From: Novosphingobium meiothermophilum | GTDB lineage: Bacteria > Pseudomonadota > Alphaproteobacteria > Sphingomonadales > Sphingomonadaceae | DNA: 64,000 nt | Reading direction: 5' to 3' | Assembly (NCBI RefSeq): GCF_003171715.1 | Contig: NZ_QGHL01000007.1 | Span: 744,001 to 808,000, forward strand | In this document: in pieces, positions 20,880 through 29,056 of the stretch | Position numbering within the stretch: the stretch's first letter is position 1 | Layout of the letters: every line of letters starts with the position of its first letter | Notes under the pieces: model-generated | Seen by the model: only the letters and a program-made list of their open reading frames with translations | What the model was told of the DNA's origin: nothing | Database searches by the model: none | Position numbers and translations under genes: made by a program

Positions 20880-21554
20880 TCAGTTTGACGAAGAATTGCT
20901 GAGCATGTCGGCGGTAATCGTCCGCGTCGGGCGTTGCGCCTCGATGGCAGGAACGGGCTTGTTGTCGGCCGCGATGGATGCCTGCACGATCTTGGTCGGG
21001 TTCGCGGGCGGCTCGCCGCGCGCAATCGCATCGACATATTCCATCCCTGCGATGACGCGGCCGAAGTTGGTGTATTTGTGATCGAGCGCGAAGCGCGGAT
21101 AGAACACGATGAAGAACTGGCTGTTGGCGGTGTTCGGCTCGTTGGTGCGCGCCATCGAGACCGTTCCGCGCAGGTGCGGCACCGAATTGAACTCGGCCAC
21201 AAGGTCGGGAAGTTCGGATCCGCCCTGCCCGGTGCCGGTCGGGTCGCCCGTCTGCGCCATGAAGCCTTCGATCACGCGGTGGAAAATGATGCCGTTGTAG
21301 AAGCCCCGGCGGGCCAGAAGCTTGATGCGCTCGACATGGGCAGGCGCCCATTCCGGCATGAGCCGGATGGCCACGCGACCGCCATTGGACAGATCGAGGT
21401 AGAGGATGTTCTCGCGGTCAACTGACTGATCGGCATTGACCGCATAGTTCACGATCTTTGGGGCGGCGGCGCCGTCCTTCGTGTCCTGCGCGGCTGCGGG
21501 GGAAGCGATCAGGGCAGCGCCAAGCGCAAGTGCGGTAAGAAAGCGCGAAACCAT
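20880..21554 (-). CDS. Periplasmic cyclophilin-type peptidyl-prolyl isomerase
   Basis: A 224-aa exported protein. Residues 1-22 are a signal peptide ending SPAAAQD, with cleavage expected after AAA. The cyclophilin fold follows, with active-site elements GFYNGIIFHRVIEGFMAQTGDP (Arg and Phe of the FHRVI motif) and TVSMARTNEPNTANSQFFI. The start at 21554 is chosen because it opens directly into the signal peptide; the frame continues upstream without meaning. It catalyses Pro isomerisation during folding of envelope proteins. It sits between coaD and queA on the same strand. Confidence 0.93.
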   Translation of the reverse strand: MVSRFLTALALGAALIASPAAAQDTKDGAAAPKIVNYAVNADQSVDRENILYLDLSNGGRVAIRLMPEWAPAHVERIKLLARRGFYNGIIFHRVIEGFMAQTGDPTGTGQGGSELPDLVAEFNSVPHLRGTVSMARTNEPNTANSQFFIVFYPRFALDHKYTNFGRVIAGMEYVDAIARGEPPANPTKIVQASIAADNKPVPAIEAQRPTRTITADMLSNSSSN

Positions 21555-21661
21555 GAGAACACCCAACTTCCGAAAATCCGTCCAGCGCCGATAGTGCCCC
21601 AGCGCTGTCGCTGCAATGAACGATTGCGATCTGTTGCCGCACCTGCACGCCCGCGGGCCGG

Positions 21662-22174
21662 TCAATAATCTCCGAGCCGTCCGAGTTCTTCAACGCGGGC
21701 GATCACTTCGGCCCGCACCGTGGGGGTCACGAAATCGGCAATCTCGCCGCCGAACAGCGCGATTTCCTTGACCAGCTTGGAGGCAATGGGTTGCAGGCTG
21801 ACATCGGCCATCAGAAACACCGTCTCGATCTCGGCATCCAGCTTCTGGTTCATGCCTGCCATCTGGTATTCATACTCGAAATCGGCCACGGCGCGCAGGC
21901 CGCGCACGATCACGCTGGCCCCCTGCGCCCGCGCGAACTTCATCAGCAGCGCATTGAAGCCAACCACCTCAACGTTGTCGATTCCCTGCTCAGCCACTTC
22001 GCGGCTGACCATGGCCATCCGCTCATGCGGCGTGAACATCGGGTTTTTCGACGGGTTGGTCGTCACCCCGATGATGAGCTTGTCGACCAGCTTGGCGCCG
22101 CGCCGGATAATGTCGAGATGCCCGCGGGTGATCGGATCGAACGTGCCCGGATAGACGCCGATGCGCTGCGCCAT
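21662..22174 (-). CDS. coaD: Phosphopantetheine adenylyltransferase
   Basis: CoaD adenylates 4'-phosphopantetheine in coenzyme A synthesis. The 170-aa protein has the nucleotidyltransferase signature YPGTFDPITRGHLDII (residues 8-23, with the second His of the T/HxGH pair), LIIGVTTNPSKNP and the ATP-binding PIASKLVKEIALFGG. The ATG at 22174 overlaps the ispA stop by one base (TGATG), so translation is probably coupled. The length and start match the family. Confidence 0.97.
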   Translation of the reverse strand: MAQRIGVYPGTFDPITRGHLDIIRRGAKLVDKLIIGVTTNPSKNPMFTPHERMAMVSREVAEQGIDNVEVVGFNALLMKFARAQGASVIVRGLRAVADFEYEYQMAGMNQKLDAEIETVFLMADVSLQPIASKLVKEIALFGGEIADFVTPTVRAEVIARVEELGRLGDY

Positions 22175-23070
22175 CAGTGATTCCTCTCGACGATGAAGCG
22201 CGCCAGTTCGCGCAGCAGATCGGCCTCGGGGCCATAACTGGAAAGATGCTGTATTGCCTGATCGACAAGGAGCCGCGCCTGTTCGCGCGCGCGATCGGCG
22301 CCAAGCAGCGACAGGAAGGTTTCCTTGCCCTGACGCTCGTCCTTGCGCAGCGCCTTGCCGGCCGCTGCCTCGTCGCCTTCGGCATCGAGCAGATCGTCGG
22401 CAATCTGGAAGGCAAGGCCGATGTCGCGGGCATAGCCGCGCAGGTGCGTTCGTCCTTCCGGCGGCACGCGGCCAAGGATCGCCCCCATTTCGACCGACGC
22501 CGAAAGCAGTGCTCCGGTCTTCAGCTGCTGGAGCCGCGTCACGGTAGGCAGGTCGAAGCTGGAGGTTTCGGCCACGATGTCCATCATCTGTCCGCCGCAC
22601 ATGCCGTTCATGCCGCTGGCTGTGGCGAGCGTGCGGATCAGTTCGATGCGGGTAAAGGGATCGCCGCTGGTTGCCGGATCGGACAGCACCTCGAACGCAA
22701 AATCATGGAGCGCATCGCCCGCCAGCACTGCCGCCGCCTCGTCGAAAGCAAGATGAACCGTCGGCTTGCCATGGCGCAGGGCATCGTTGTCCATGCAGGG
22801 AAGATCGTCGTGAATCAGCGAATAGACGTGGATCGCCTCGATCGCGGTGCCCACCCGCACCGCCGCCTCGCGCGCAACGCCGAACATGCCCGCTGTCGCA
22901 CAGACCAGAAGCGGGCGCACCCGCTTGCCCCCGCCGATCGTGGCATAGCGCATCGCCTCGACCAGCCGGTCGCGCGGGTCGCCCGGAACCGGAAGCAGGA
23001 GGTCGAAGCTCTTGTCGATATCCTCGGCAATGGCCTTGAGCGCAGGTTTGAGCTGACCGGTTTCAGCCAT
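22174..23070 (-). CDS. ispA: Polyprenyl (farnesyl/geranylgeranyl) diphosphate synthase
   Basis: A 298-aa trans-prenyl chain elongase. The first Asp-rich motif is DDLPCMDND, the bacterial FPP-synthase form DDxxxxD, and the second is QIADDLLDAEGD. GGGKRVRPLLV binds the diphosphate. The head-to-tail pairing with xseB is the classic isoprenoid cluster order; dxs is not in the window next to it. The start ATG at 23070 has GGGAG seven bases upstream; a TTG six codons earlier is less likely. Product length (C15 or C20) cannot be fixed from sequence alone; in carotenoid-forming sphingomonads either is needed. Confidence 0.93.
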   Translation of the reverse strand: MAETGQLKPALKAIAEDIDKSFDLLLPVPGDPRDRLVEAMRYATIGGGKRVRPLLVCATAGMFGVAREAAVRVGTAIEAIHVYSLIHDDLPCMDNDALRHGKPTVHLAFDEAAAVLAGDALHDFAFEVLSDPATSGDPFTRIELIRTLATASGMNGMCGGQMMDIVAETSSFDLPTVTRLQQLKTGALLSASVEMGAILGRVPPEGRTHLRGYARDIGLAFQIADDLLDAEGDEAAAGKALRKDERQGKETFLSLLGADRAREQARLLVDQAIQHLSSYGPEADLLRELARFIVERNH

Positions 23071-23084
23071 GCGGATGCTCCCGC

Positions 23085-23336
23085 TCAACCCTGGGCTTCG
23101 TCGAAGGGGCGCAAGGACTGCGCCTTCCCTTCGCGGTCGGCCACAATGGCCTCGATTCGCACCTGTGCCGCATCGAGCCGGGCCTGACAGTGCGCCCGCA
23201 GGGCATCGCCGCGCGCATAGAGATCGATCGATTCATCCAGCGGTGCATCGCCGCTTTCAAGACGTCTGACGACGTTTTCCAGTTCCTTGAGCGCTTCCTC
23301 GAAGCTGAGCGCGGCAATGTCTGTTCCGGTTCCCAT
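23085..23336 (-). CDS. xseB: Exodeoxyribonuclease VII small subunit
   Basis: XseB is the small helical subunit that coats the XseA nuclease. The 83-aa protein has the family signature ALSFEEALKELENVVRRLESG (first 20 visible residues from about 8) and PLDESIDLYARGDALRAHC. I used the ATG at 23336, giving the expected length. It is the first gene of the minus-strand series, 14 bp before ispA, and divergent from the DUF2177 gene over 72 bp. Confidence 0.95.
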   Translation of the reverse strand: MGTGTDIAALSFEEALKELENVVRRLESGDAPLDESIDLYARGDALRAHCQARLDAAQVRIEAIVADREGKAQSLRPFDEAQG

Positions 23337-23408
23337 TGGGGAAGCATTGACGGCGGCTTGGGGTATGGTCAAGCATCCATGCGCAACTTGCCGGGGGACC
23401 AATCGGGT

Positions 23409-23807
23409 ATGCAATACATCATCGCCTATGTCGCGGCCGCCGTGGTCTTTGGCGCGCTCGATGCCGTGTGGCTCGGCTGGGCCGGATCAAGGCTCTATCG
23501 CCCGGCGCTGGGCGATCTGCTCGCACCGCAGTTCCGGCTGGCACCGGCCATGGTTTTTTACGTGCTCTACCTGGCGGGGATGATCTGGTTCGCGGTGCGT
23601 CCCGGCCTTGCGCAGGGGATCGGCGCGGCGGCGCTGAACGGCGCGATTCTCGGCGCGCTGTGCTACATGACCTATGATCTCACCAGTCAGGCCGTGCTTG
23701 CGCGCTGGCCCGTTCACGTGACCGTGATCGACGTAATCTGGGGAACCTTTGCCACGATGGTGGCGGCATCGGTGGCCACGTGGGCCGCGCTCAAGTTCGC
23801 GGGTTAG
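23409..23807 (+). CDS. DUF2177 family membrane protein
   Basis: A 132-aa inner-membrane protein with four predicted transmembrane helices. DUF2177 landmarks are the N-terminal DAVWLGW segment in helix 1, the loop LAPQFRLAPAMVFYVLYL, GALCYMTYDLTSQAVL, and VTVIDVIWGTF in the last helix. Function is unknown. The ATG at 23409 follows a GGGGACCAATCGG leader without a textbook Shine-Dalgarno. It is divergent from xseB and ends 39 bp before purL. Confidence 0.88.
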   Translation: MQYIIAYVAAAVVFGALDAVWLGWAGSRLYRPALGDLLAPQFRLAPAMVFYVLYLAGMIWFAVRPGLAQGIGAAALNGAILGALCYMTYDLTSQAVLARWPVHVTVIDVIWGTFATMVAASVATWAALKFAG

Positions 23808-23846
23808 GACTAGCCTAGGGCGCGCGGCAGCGCTAAGGCGCGGCGC

Positions 23847-26006
23847 ATGTCCGAGATCACCGCAGATGTCGTCGCCGCCCACGGGCTGTCCGAGGAAGAA
23901 TATGCCCGCGTGCTTCACGCACTGGGACGCGAGCCGAACCTTGTCGAGCTTGGCATCTTCTCGGTCATGTGGTCTGAGCACTGCTCCTACAAGTCGAGCC
24001 GCATCCACCTGAAGAAGTTGCCGACGCAGGCCCCATGGGTGATCTGCGGCCCCGGCGAGAATGCCGGCGTGATCGACATCGAGGATGGTCAGGCTGCCAT
24101 CTTCAAGATGGAAAGCCACAACCACCCTTCCTACATCGAACCTTATCAGGGTGCCGCCACCGGCGTTGGCGGCATCCTGCGCGACGTGTTCACCATGGGT
24201 GCGCGGCCTGTGGCGAACATGAACGCGCTGCGCTTCGGGCGTCCCGATCATCCCAGGATGAAGCATCTCGTGCAGGGCGTGGTCGCGGGCATCGGCGGCT
24301 ATGGCAATTGCGTGGGCGTGCCTACGGTGGGCGGGGAAACCAATTTTCACCCGGCCTATGACGGCAACATCCTTGTCAATGCCATGACCGTGGGCGTCGC
24401 CGATCAGGACAAGATCTTCTATTCCGCCGCCACGGGTCTCGGCAATCCGATCGTCTATGTCGGCTCGAAGACCGGGCGCGACGGCATTCACGGCGCAACC
24501 ATGGCTTCGGCCGATTTCGACGAGAAGTCGGAAGAAAAGCGCCCCACTGTGCAGGTGGGCGATCCCTTCACCGAAAAGCTGCTGATCGAGGCCTGCCTTG
24601 AACTGATGGCGACCGATGCGATCGTTGCCATTCAGGACATGGGCGCTGCGGGCCTTACCTCTTCCTCGGTGGAAATGGCCAGCAAGGGCGGCGCGGGCAT
24701 CCGCCTCGACATGAACAAGGTGCCCTGCCGCGAAGAGGGCATGACCCCTTACGAGATGATGCTCTCGGAAAGCCAGGAGCGTATGCTCATGGTGCTCAAG
24801 CCCGGCAAGGAAGCCATGGCCGAAGCCATTTTCCGCAAGTGGGAGCTGGACTTTGCGGTGATCGGCGAAGTGACCGACACCGGCCACATGGTGCTGGAAT
24901 GGAACGGCGAAGTCGTCTGCGACATCCCGCTGGGTCCGCTTGCCGATGATGCGCCGCTCTATGACCGGCCAGCCCTTTCGCTGGCCGATTACAAGGCGTG
25001 GGCGAATGTCGCGCCGCTTGGTGCGGTGCCCGAAAGTTCCGACCTTGGCGCCGATCTGGTGAAGCTCATGGGCTGCGCCGATCTGGCCAACCGGCGCTGG
25101 ATCTTCGAACAGTATGATTCGCAGGTCGGAGCGGACACGCTCCAGAAATCGGGCGGCGATGCGGCGGTGGTGCGCGTCCACGGCACGCACAAGGCGCTGG
25201 CGATCAGCACCGATTGCACCCCGCGCTATTGCTACGCCGATCCCTATGAGGGCGGAAAGCAGGCCGTCGCCGAAACCTGGCGCAATATCTGCGCGGTTGG
25301 CGCAAGGCCGCTGGCAATCACCAACTGCCTGAACTTCGCCAACCCGCAGCGCCCTGAAATCATGGCGCAGATCGTTGAGGCGCTGCGCGGCATGGGCGAT
25401 GCCTGCCGCGCGCTCGATTATCCGATCGTTTCGGGCAACGTCTCGCTCTACAACGAATCGAAGGCCACAGGCGGTGGATCGGCCATCCTGCCCACGCCTG
25501 CCATCGGTGGTGTCGGCCTGATGCGCGATCATACGATCATGGCCACGTTCCCGTTCAAGTCCGAAGGTGACGTGATCTGGCTGGTTGGCCCGGAAGGCAG
25601 CCACCTTGGCCAGTCGCTCTACCTGCGCGAGATTCACGGCCGCGAGGCAGGCGATGCACCTTCGGTTGATCTGGCGCTTGAACGCGGAAACGGCGAGAGG
25701 GTGCGCGAATGGATCGCGGCGGGAAGGCTGACCGCCGTTCACGACATTTCGGATGGCGGCCTGCTCGTCGCGCTGGCCGAAATGGCGCTGGCCGGAAACC
25801 TTGGCTGCGTGCTGGAGGTATCTCTGTCGACCGCCGCAGCCTTTGGCGAAGACCAGTCGCGCTATGTCGTCACCACGAAGGCCGGGGATGTGCTGGAAGG
25901 CGCCACGCGCCTTGGCACGGTGGGCGGCACCACAGTGGCTGGCGCAAAACTGCAAGACCTGCGTGAAGCCAACGAAGCCTTCTTCCGCGACTGGATGGAA
26001 GCCTGA
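23847..26006 (+). CDS. purL: Phosphoribosylformylglycinamidine synthase subunit PurL (small type)
   Basis: PurL converts FGAR to FGAM in purine synthesis together with PurQ and PurS. At 719 aa it is the small bacterial type lacking the fused glutaminase, so separate purQ and purS must be elsewhere; they are not in this window. Motifs include [12 protein letters not shown] near residue 33 with the catalytic His, [35 protein letters not shown] and [13 protein letters not shown] near residue 640. It converges on the Coq4-like gene. Confidence 0.97.
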   Translation: MSEITADVVAAHGLSEEEYARVLHALGREPNLVELGIFSVMWSEHCSYKSSRIHLKKLPTQAPWVICGPGENAGVIDIEDGQAAIFKMESHNHPSYIEPYQGAATGVGGILRDVFTMGARPVANMNALRFGRPDHPRMKHLVQGVVAGIGGYGNCVGVPTVGGETNFHPAYDGNILVNAMTVGVADQDKIFYSAATGLGNPIVYVGSKTGRDGIHGATMASADFDEKSEEKRPTVQVGDPFTEKLLIEACLELMATDAIVAIQDMGAAGLTSSSVEMASKGGAGIRLDMNKVPCREEGMTPYEMMLSESQERMLMVLKPGKEAMAEAIFRKWELDFAVIGEVTDTGHMVLEWNGEVVCDIPLGPLADDAPLYDRPALSLADYKAWANVAPLGAVPESSDLGADLVKLMGCADLANRRWIFEQYDSQVGADTLQKSGGDAAVVRVHGTHKALAISTDCTPRYCYADPYEGGKQAVAETWRNICAVGARPLAITNCLNFANPQRPEIMAQIVEALRGMGDACRALDYPIVSGNVSLYNESKATGGGSAILPTPAIGGVGLMRDHTIMATFPFKSEGDVIWLVGPEGSHLGQSLYLREIHGREAGDAPSVDLALERGNGERVREWIAAGRLTAVHDISDGGLLVALAEMALAGNLGCVLEVSLSTAAAFGEDQSRYVVTTKAGDVLEGATRLGTVGGTTVAGAKLQDLREANEAFFRDWMEA

Positions 26007-26036
26007 TCCTGCGCTCACTGATCCGGTGAAGTCCGG

Positions 26037-26051
26037 TCGGGCTTTGCCCGA
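26037..26051. other. Short hairpin between convergent purL and the Coq4-like gene
   Basis: TCGGGC and GCCCGA form a 6-bp stem around TTT, extendable by GG and CC with one bulge. There is no T-run on either strand, so it is at best part of a Rho-assisted terminator for the two converging genes. Confidence 0.35.
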
Positions 26052-26107
26052 TCCAGTCATGACTGCCCCCCGCGCCCTTCAAGGGAACCGCGGCGTGCGC
26101 GTCCGGT

Positions 26108-26941
26108 TCAGGCCGCAGCGTTCTTTGCCTGGGCGTTTTTGCCCAACAGATCGTAGGGATCGATCCCCATGCTGCGCCAGATCGCATGGCATTGCTGGTA
26201 ATACACGGCAGGCGTGATGTTCAGTCGCTGGCGCACGTCTTCGATCGGCAGCGGAAGAAGTTCGCTGATCGACTGTTCGCACAGGCGCGGGCACGCCTTG
26301 CCCAGCTTCTGGCCCTCGCGCACCGCGCGCAGCACCGGAGCGCTGCGCCGGGTGTTGCGGTTGATGTTCATGCCCGCAAGATAACCGATGAACAGGTGCG
26401 CGGGCGCAGGCTGCTGGCTGTAGGTGAAGGCCAGAACACAGGCTTCGCCCAGCGCATCACGGCCATACCCGGTCAGCACGTGCAGCATGTCGTGCACATC
26501 ACGCATCCGGTTGAGATACCAGTTGAACTGGTCGTCGAACCGCTCACGCTTGCTGGCAAAGCGTTCAAACTCGTCCACCAGCCCTTGCGCCGAAAGCCCT
26601 TCGCTTTCCATGAAGTCGCAATAGGCGTGGGCAAGCGATCCCTTCGGCGTACGGCGCAGCGTGGCATGATCGTCGAGAATGCCCGGAAGCCAAGGTTCCT
26701 TGCGGCGCAGGGCCTGTCCACGCTCTGTCCGCAGGAAGCGTTCCGCACGCTCGCGCAAGTCGCGGCCCGGCAGCGCCTCGAAGATGTTGAACACCTCTTC
26801 GGTGTTCTCCTTGTCCTTCAGCAGCAGCCGGAAATGATGCCACGCCTTGAGCGGACGCATCCGCATTTTTGGACGTCGTTCATCGAAAATCGGCAGGTCA
26901 GCGCCAAGGCCGGCGCTTTTCGAGCCTGACATGACGTTCAC
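26108..26941 (-). CDS. Coq4-like ubiquinone biosynthesis protein
   Basis: A 277-aa protein of the COQ4 family. The diagnostic metal site HDxxHx11E is complete: H150, D151, H154 and E166 (HDMLHVLTGYGRDALGE). In eukaryotes COQ4 acts in the coenzyme Q synthesis complex and has been linked to removal of the C1 carboxylate and hydroxylation of the ring; the bacterial role is inferred. The GTG at 26941 has GGGAGAA upstream and is preferred over the ATG three codons later. It lies just upstream of serB on the same strand with a 57-bp gap to it in the opposite sense of order (serB is transcribed first). Confidence 0.8.
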   Translation of the reverse strand: MNVMSGSKSAGLGADLPIFDERRPKMRMRPLKAWHHFRLLLKDKENTEEVFNIFEALPGRDLRERAERFLRTERGQALRRKEPWLPGILDDHATLRRTPKGSLAHAYCDFMESEGLSAQGLVDEFERFASKRERFDDQFNWYLNRMRDVHDMLHVLTGYGRDALGEACVLAFTYSQQPAPAHLFIGYLAGMNINRNTRRSAPVLRAVREGQKLGKACPRLCEQSISELLPLPIEDVRQRLNITPAVYYQQCHAIWRSMGIDPYDLLGKNAQAKNAAA

Positions 26942-26998
26942 GGCGTTTCTCCCGGCAGCATTCTCCTGCTCAATACTAACAGGAGTGTAAATACTCCG

Positions 26999-27883
26999 TC
27001 AATCCGCAACCCACTGGTCGCGCGGCACGCCCAGCAGTGAAAGTATGGCCGTAAGGTCGCCCCGGTCGACCCAGCCATCGGCTGCGGCGCGTGCCTTGGG
27101 CTTGGCGCGATAGGCAATGCCGAAACTGGCCGCCTCGATCATGGGGATGTCGTTCGCCCCGTCTCCGGTGGCAAGGCTGAGTGCCCCCTCGCCCGCGCGC
27201 GCGGCTTCTTCCAGCAGAACCTGCTTCTTGACCGTGCTGTCCACGATCGCGCCAAGCAGCCCGCCCGTCAGCACGCCCTTATCGATCGCCAGTTGATTGC
27301 CTACCACGCGATCGAAACCCAGCATCCCGGCGACGGGATCGGCGAACGAATGGAAACCGCCCGTCACCAGAACGGTGCGGCAGCCCTGCGCCTTCAGCGT
27401 GGATACCAGCGTGCGCGCGCCGGGCATCGGGCGGATGCGTTCATCAAGGCACTGCCGGATCGCTGTTTCGGGCAAGTCCTTGAGCAGGCCGACCCGTTCG
27501 CGCAGCGCCGAAACGAAATCGAGTTCACCCTGCATCGCGCGTTCGGTAATGGCGGCGATATGCTCTTTCAGACCGGCGAAATCGGCCAGTTCGTCGATGC
27601 ATTCCTGCCCGATCATGGTCGAATCCATGTCGGACACGAAGACCTGCGGCACTGTTATGGTGCCTTCAGCCAGCAGCAGGTCGCTTTCGGGAAAGCACTG
27701 GTCGAGGATCTGGCGGATGCCCGCCGGATTTCCTTCGACCACTTCAAGCTCCAGCACGTCCTCGCAGGTATCGAGCATTCCCGCGCCCGCCACTTCCCAG
27801 TCGCGCGCTTCGATCATTTCCATCGCCAGCGAGAGATTGTCTCCAAGTGTCTCCGGGTCTGCTATCAGGCGCGCGATGATCAA
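26999..27883 (-). CDS. serB: Phosphoserine phosphatase
   Basis: SerB dephosphorylates phosphoserine, the last step of serine synthesis. After an N-terminal regulatory-type domain (about residues 1-75) comes the HAD core: motif I VSDMDSTMIGQECIDEL with both nucleophile and acid Asp, motif II VLVTGGFHSF, and motif IV GDGANDIPMIEAA. No ATG fits the N-terminus. I chose TTG at 27883, eight bases after AGGGAAGG, giving 294 aa, normal for the family. That start overlaps the miaA start region on the other strand by 8 bp. Confidence 0.93.
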   Translation of the reverse strand: MIIARLIADPETLGDNLSLAMEMIEARDWEVAGAGMLDTCEDVLELEVVEGNPAGIRQILDQCFPESDLLLAEGTITVPQVFVSDMDSTMIGQECIDELADFAGLKEHIAAITERAMQGELDFVSALRERVGLLKDLPETAIRQCLDERIRPMPGARTLVSTLKAQGCRTVLVTGGFHSFADPVAGMLGFDRVVGNQLAIDKGVLTGGLLGAIVDSTVKKQVLLEEAARAGEGALSLATGDGANDIPMIEAASFGIAYRAKPKARAAADGWVDRGDLTAILSLLGVPRDQWVAD

Positions 27884-28865
27884 CTCGGTTTCCTTCCCTT
27901 GCTGTAATGAAAACGGCGTCGAAGACGGCGAAGGCGCCGTCAAGCCTCCGCTCGCGCTCATTGCAGGACCGACCGCCAGCGGCAAGAGCGATCTGGCCGT
28001 AAGGATTGCGCACCGCATCATGGCAAGGGGCCAAGAGGCGGTCATCATCAATGCTGACAGCGCGCAGGTCTATGCCGATCTTCAGGTATTGAGTGCAAGG
28101 CCATCCGAAGCGGAGATGCAGGGCGTGCCGCACCTGTTGTTCGGCACATGGGACGGCGCCACCGCATGTTCGGCTGCCGACTGGGCCGATGCAGCGCGGC
28201 GCGAGATCGCGGTGGCCCATGCGCGCGGTGCCCTGCCCATTCTGGTTGGCGGCACCGGGCTTTACATCCGCACGCTGCTCGACGGCATTGCCCCCGTTCC
28301 CGACATCGTTCCCGCCGTGCGCGCTGCGGTGCGCGCCATGCCGCTGGCGGAAGCCTATGACGCCCTCCGGCATGAAGATCCCCAGCGCGCCGCCCGTCTC
28401 GCCCCGGCCGATGCCCAGCGCATCACCCGCGCGCTAGAAGTGGTGCGTTCCACCGGCAAACCCCTTGCCCACTGGCAAAAGCAGATCAGCGGCGGCATCG
28501 GCGGGGCCGTGCGGCTGATGCCGCTGGTTCTGATGCCGGAACGAAGCTGGCTTTATCAGCGTTGCGATCGGCGCTTTGCATTGATGTGGCAGGACGGAGC
28601 GATTGCCGAAGTGGAACGCCTGCTGGCGCGAAGCCTGCCCGAATCACTGCCCGTCATGCGCGCCATCGGGGTGCCGGAAATCGCCGCTTTCCTGCGCGGC
28701 GAATGCTCGCAAGCCGAAGCCGTCACGCTCGGCCAGCAGGCAACGCGCAATTATGCCAAGCGGCAATATACCTGGCTGCGCAACCAGAGCGACCGGCGCT
28801 GGCCGCGCGCAGAGTTCGAAAATTGCATTGACACTGACGATGCTGTAAGTTTATTGCGTATTTAA
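27876..28865 (+). CDS. miaA: tRNA dimethylallyltransferase
   Basis: MiaA puts a dimethylallyl group on A37 of tRNAs that read UNN codons. The 329-aa product has the P-loop LIAGPTASGKSDLA (about residues 28-41), INADSAQVYADL, the DSAQ motif with the catalytic Asp, LVGGTGLYIR, and the C-terminal ATRNYAKRQYTWLRNQ. The only in-frame standard start is the ATG at 27876, which adds about 25 residues before the family's conserved core and overlaps the serB start codon on the other strand. It ends 5 bp before the ilvB promoter. Confidence 0.93.
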   Translation: MINSVSFPCCNENGVEDGEGAVKPPLALIAGPTASGKSDLAVRIAHRIMARGQEAVIINADSAQVYADLQVLSARPSEAEMQGVPHLLFGTWDGATACSAADWADAARREIAVAHARGALPILVGGTGLYIRTLLDGIAPVPDIVPAVRAAVRAMPLAEAYDALRHEDPQRAARLAPADAQRITRALEVVRSTGKPLAHWQKQISGGIGGAVRLMPLVLMPERSWLYQRCDRRFALMWQDGAIAEVERLLARSLPESLPVMRAIGVPEIAAFLRGECSQAEAVTLGQQATRNYAKRQYTWLRNQSDRRWPRAEFENCIDTDDAVSLLRI

Positions 28866-28868
28866 CTG

Positions 28869-28898
28869 CTTGACACCACATTTTATGTCAAGTAGCAG
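28869..28898 (+). promoter_or_regulatory. Candidate ilvB promoter with overlapping inverted repeat
   Basis: TTGACA (28870-28875) and TAGCAG (28893-28898) are separated by 17 bp. The -35 and spacer are spanned by the perfect inverted repeat CTTGACA-10 bp-TGTCAAG (28869-28892), which could be an operator. AACTGCTTGA occurs twice, at 28864 and 28905. Transcription would start near 28905, leaving a leader of about 150 nt before ilvB. Confidence 0.55.
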
Positions 28899-28951
28899 GC
28901 CGTCAACTGCTTGATCCTTGTCCGCATCGATCAAGTGCCCGGTAGGGAGAG

Positions 28952-29056
28952 ATGGCCCGGCGCAGTTCCTGCTGCAGCCGGGCCAAGTTTTTGGTTTTTC
29001 GCAAGCGCTGTCGCGGCTATCGGCCCGGCAGTGCCTGGAAGGATGAAGTATCGTGA
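28952..29056 (+). CDS. Possible 34-aa leader ORF coupled to ilvB
   Basis: An ATG at 28952 opens a 34-codon frame whose TGA (29054-29056) overlaps the GTG start of ilvB as GTGA. The peptide is rich in Arg, Ser and Cys with a central KFLVF stretch; it is not strongly enriched in Ile, Leu or Val. AGGGAG lies only two bases before the ATG, closer than usual. The frame runs through the terminator-like hairpin at 28954-28999, so its translation would disrupt that structure. Coding status is uncertain. Confidence 0.3.
   Translation: MARRSSCCSRAKFLVFRKRCRGYRPGSAWKDEVS
28954..28999 (+). terminator. Terminator-like hairpin (putative attenuator) upstream of ilvB
   Basis: GGCCCGGC (28954-28961) and GCCGGGCC (28977-28984) form a perfect 8-bp stem followed by AAGTTTTTGGTTTTT. 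It is about 50 nt downstream of the candidate ilvB promoter and 54 nt before the start codon. A GCCCGG at 28937 and a second GGCCCGGC at 29022 can each compete for the 3' arm, so alternative folds exist. It could be the miaA terminator, an ilv attenuator, or both. Confidence 0.6.
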
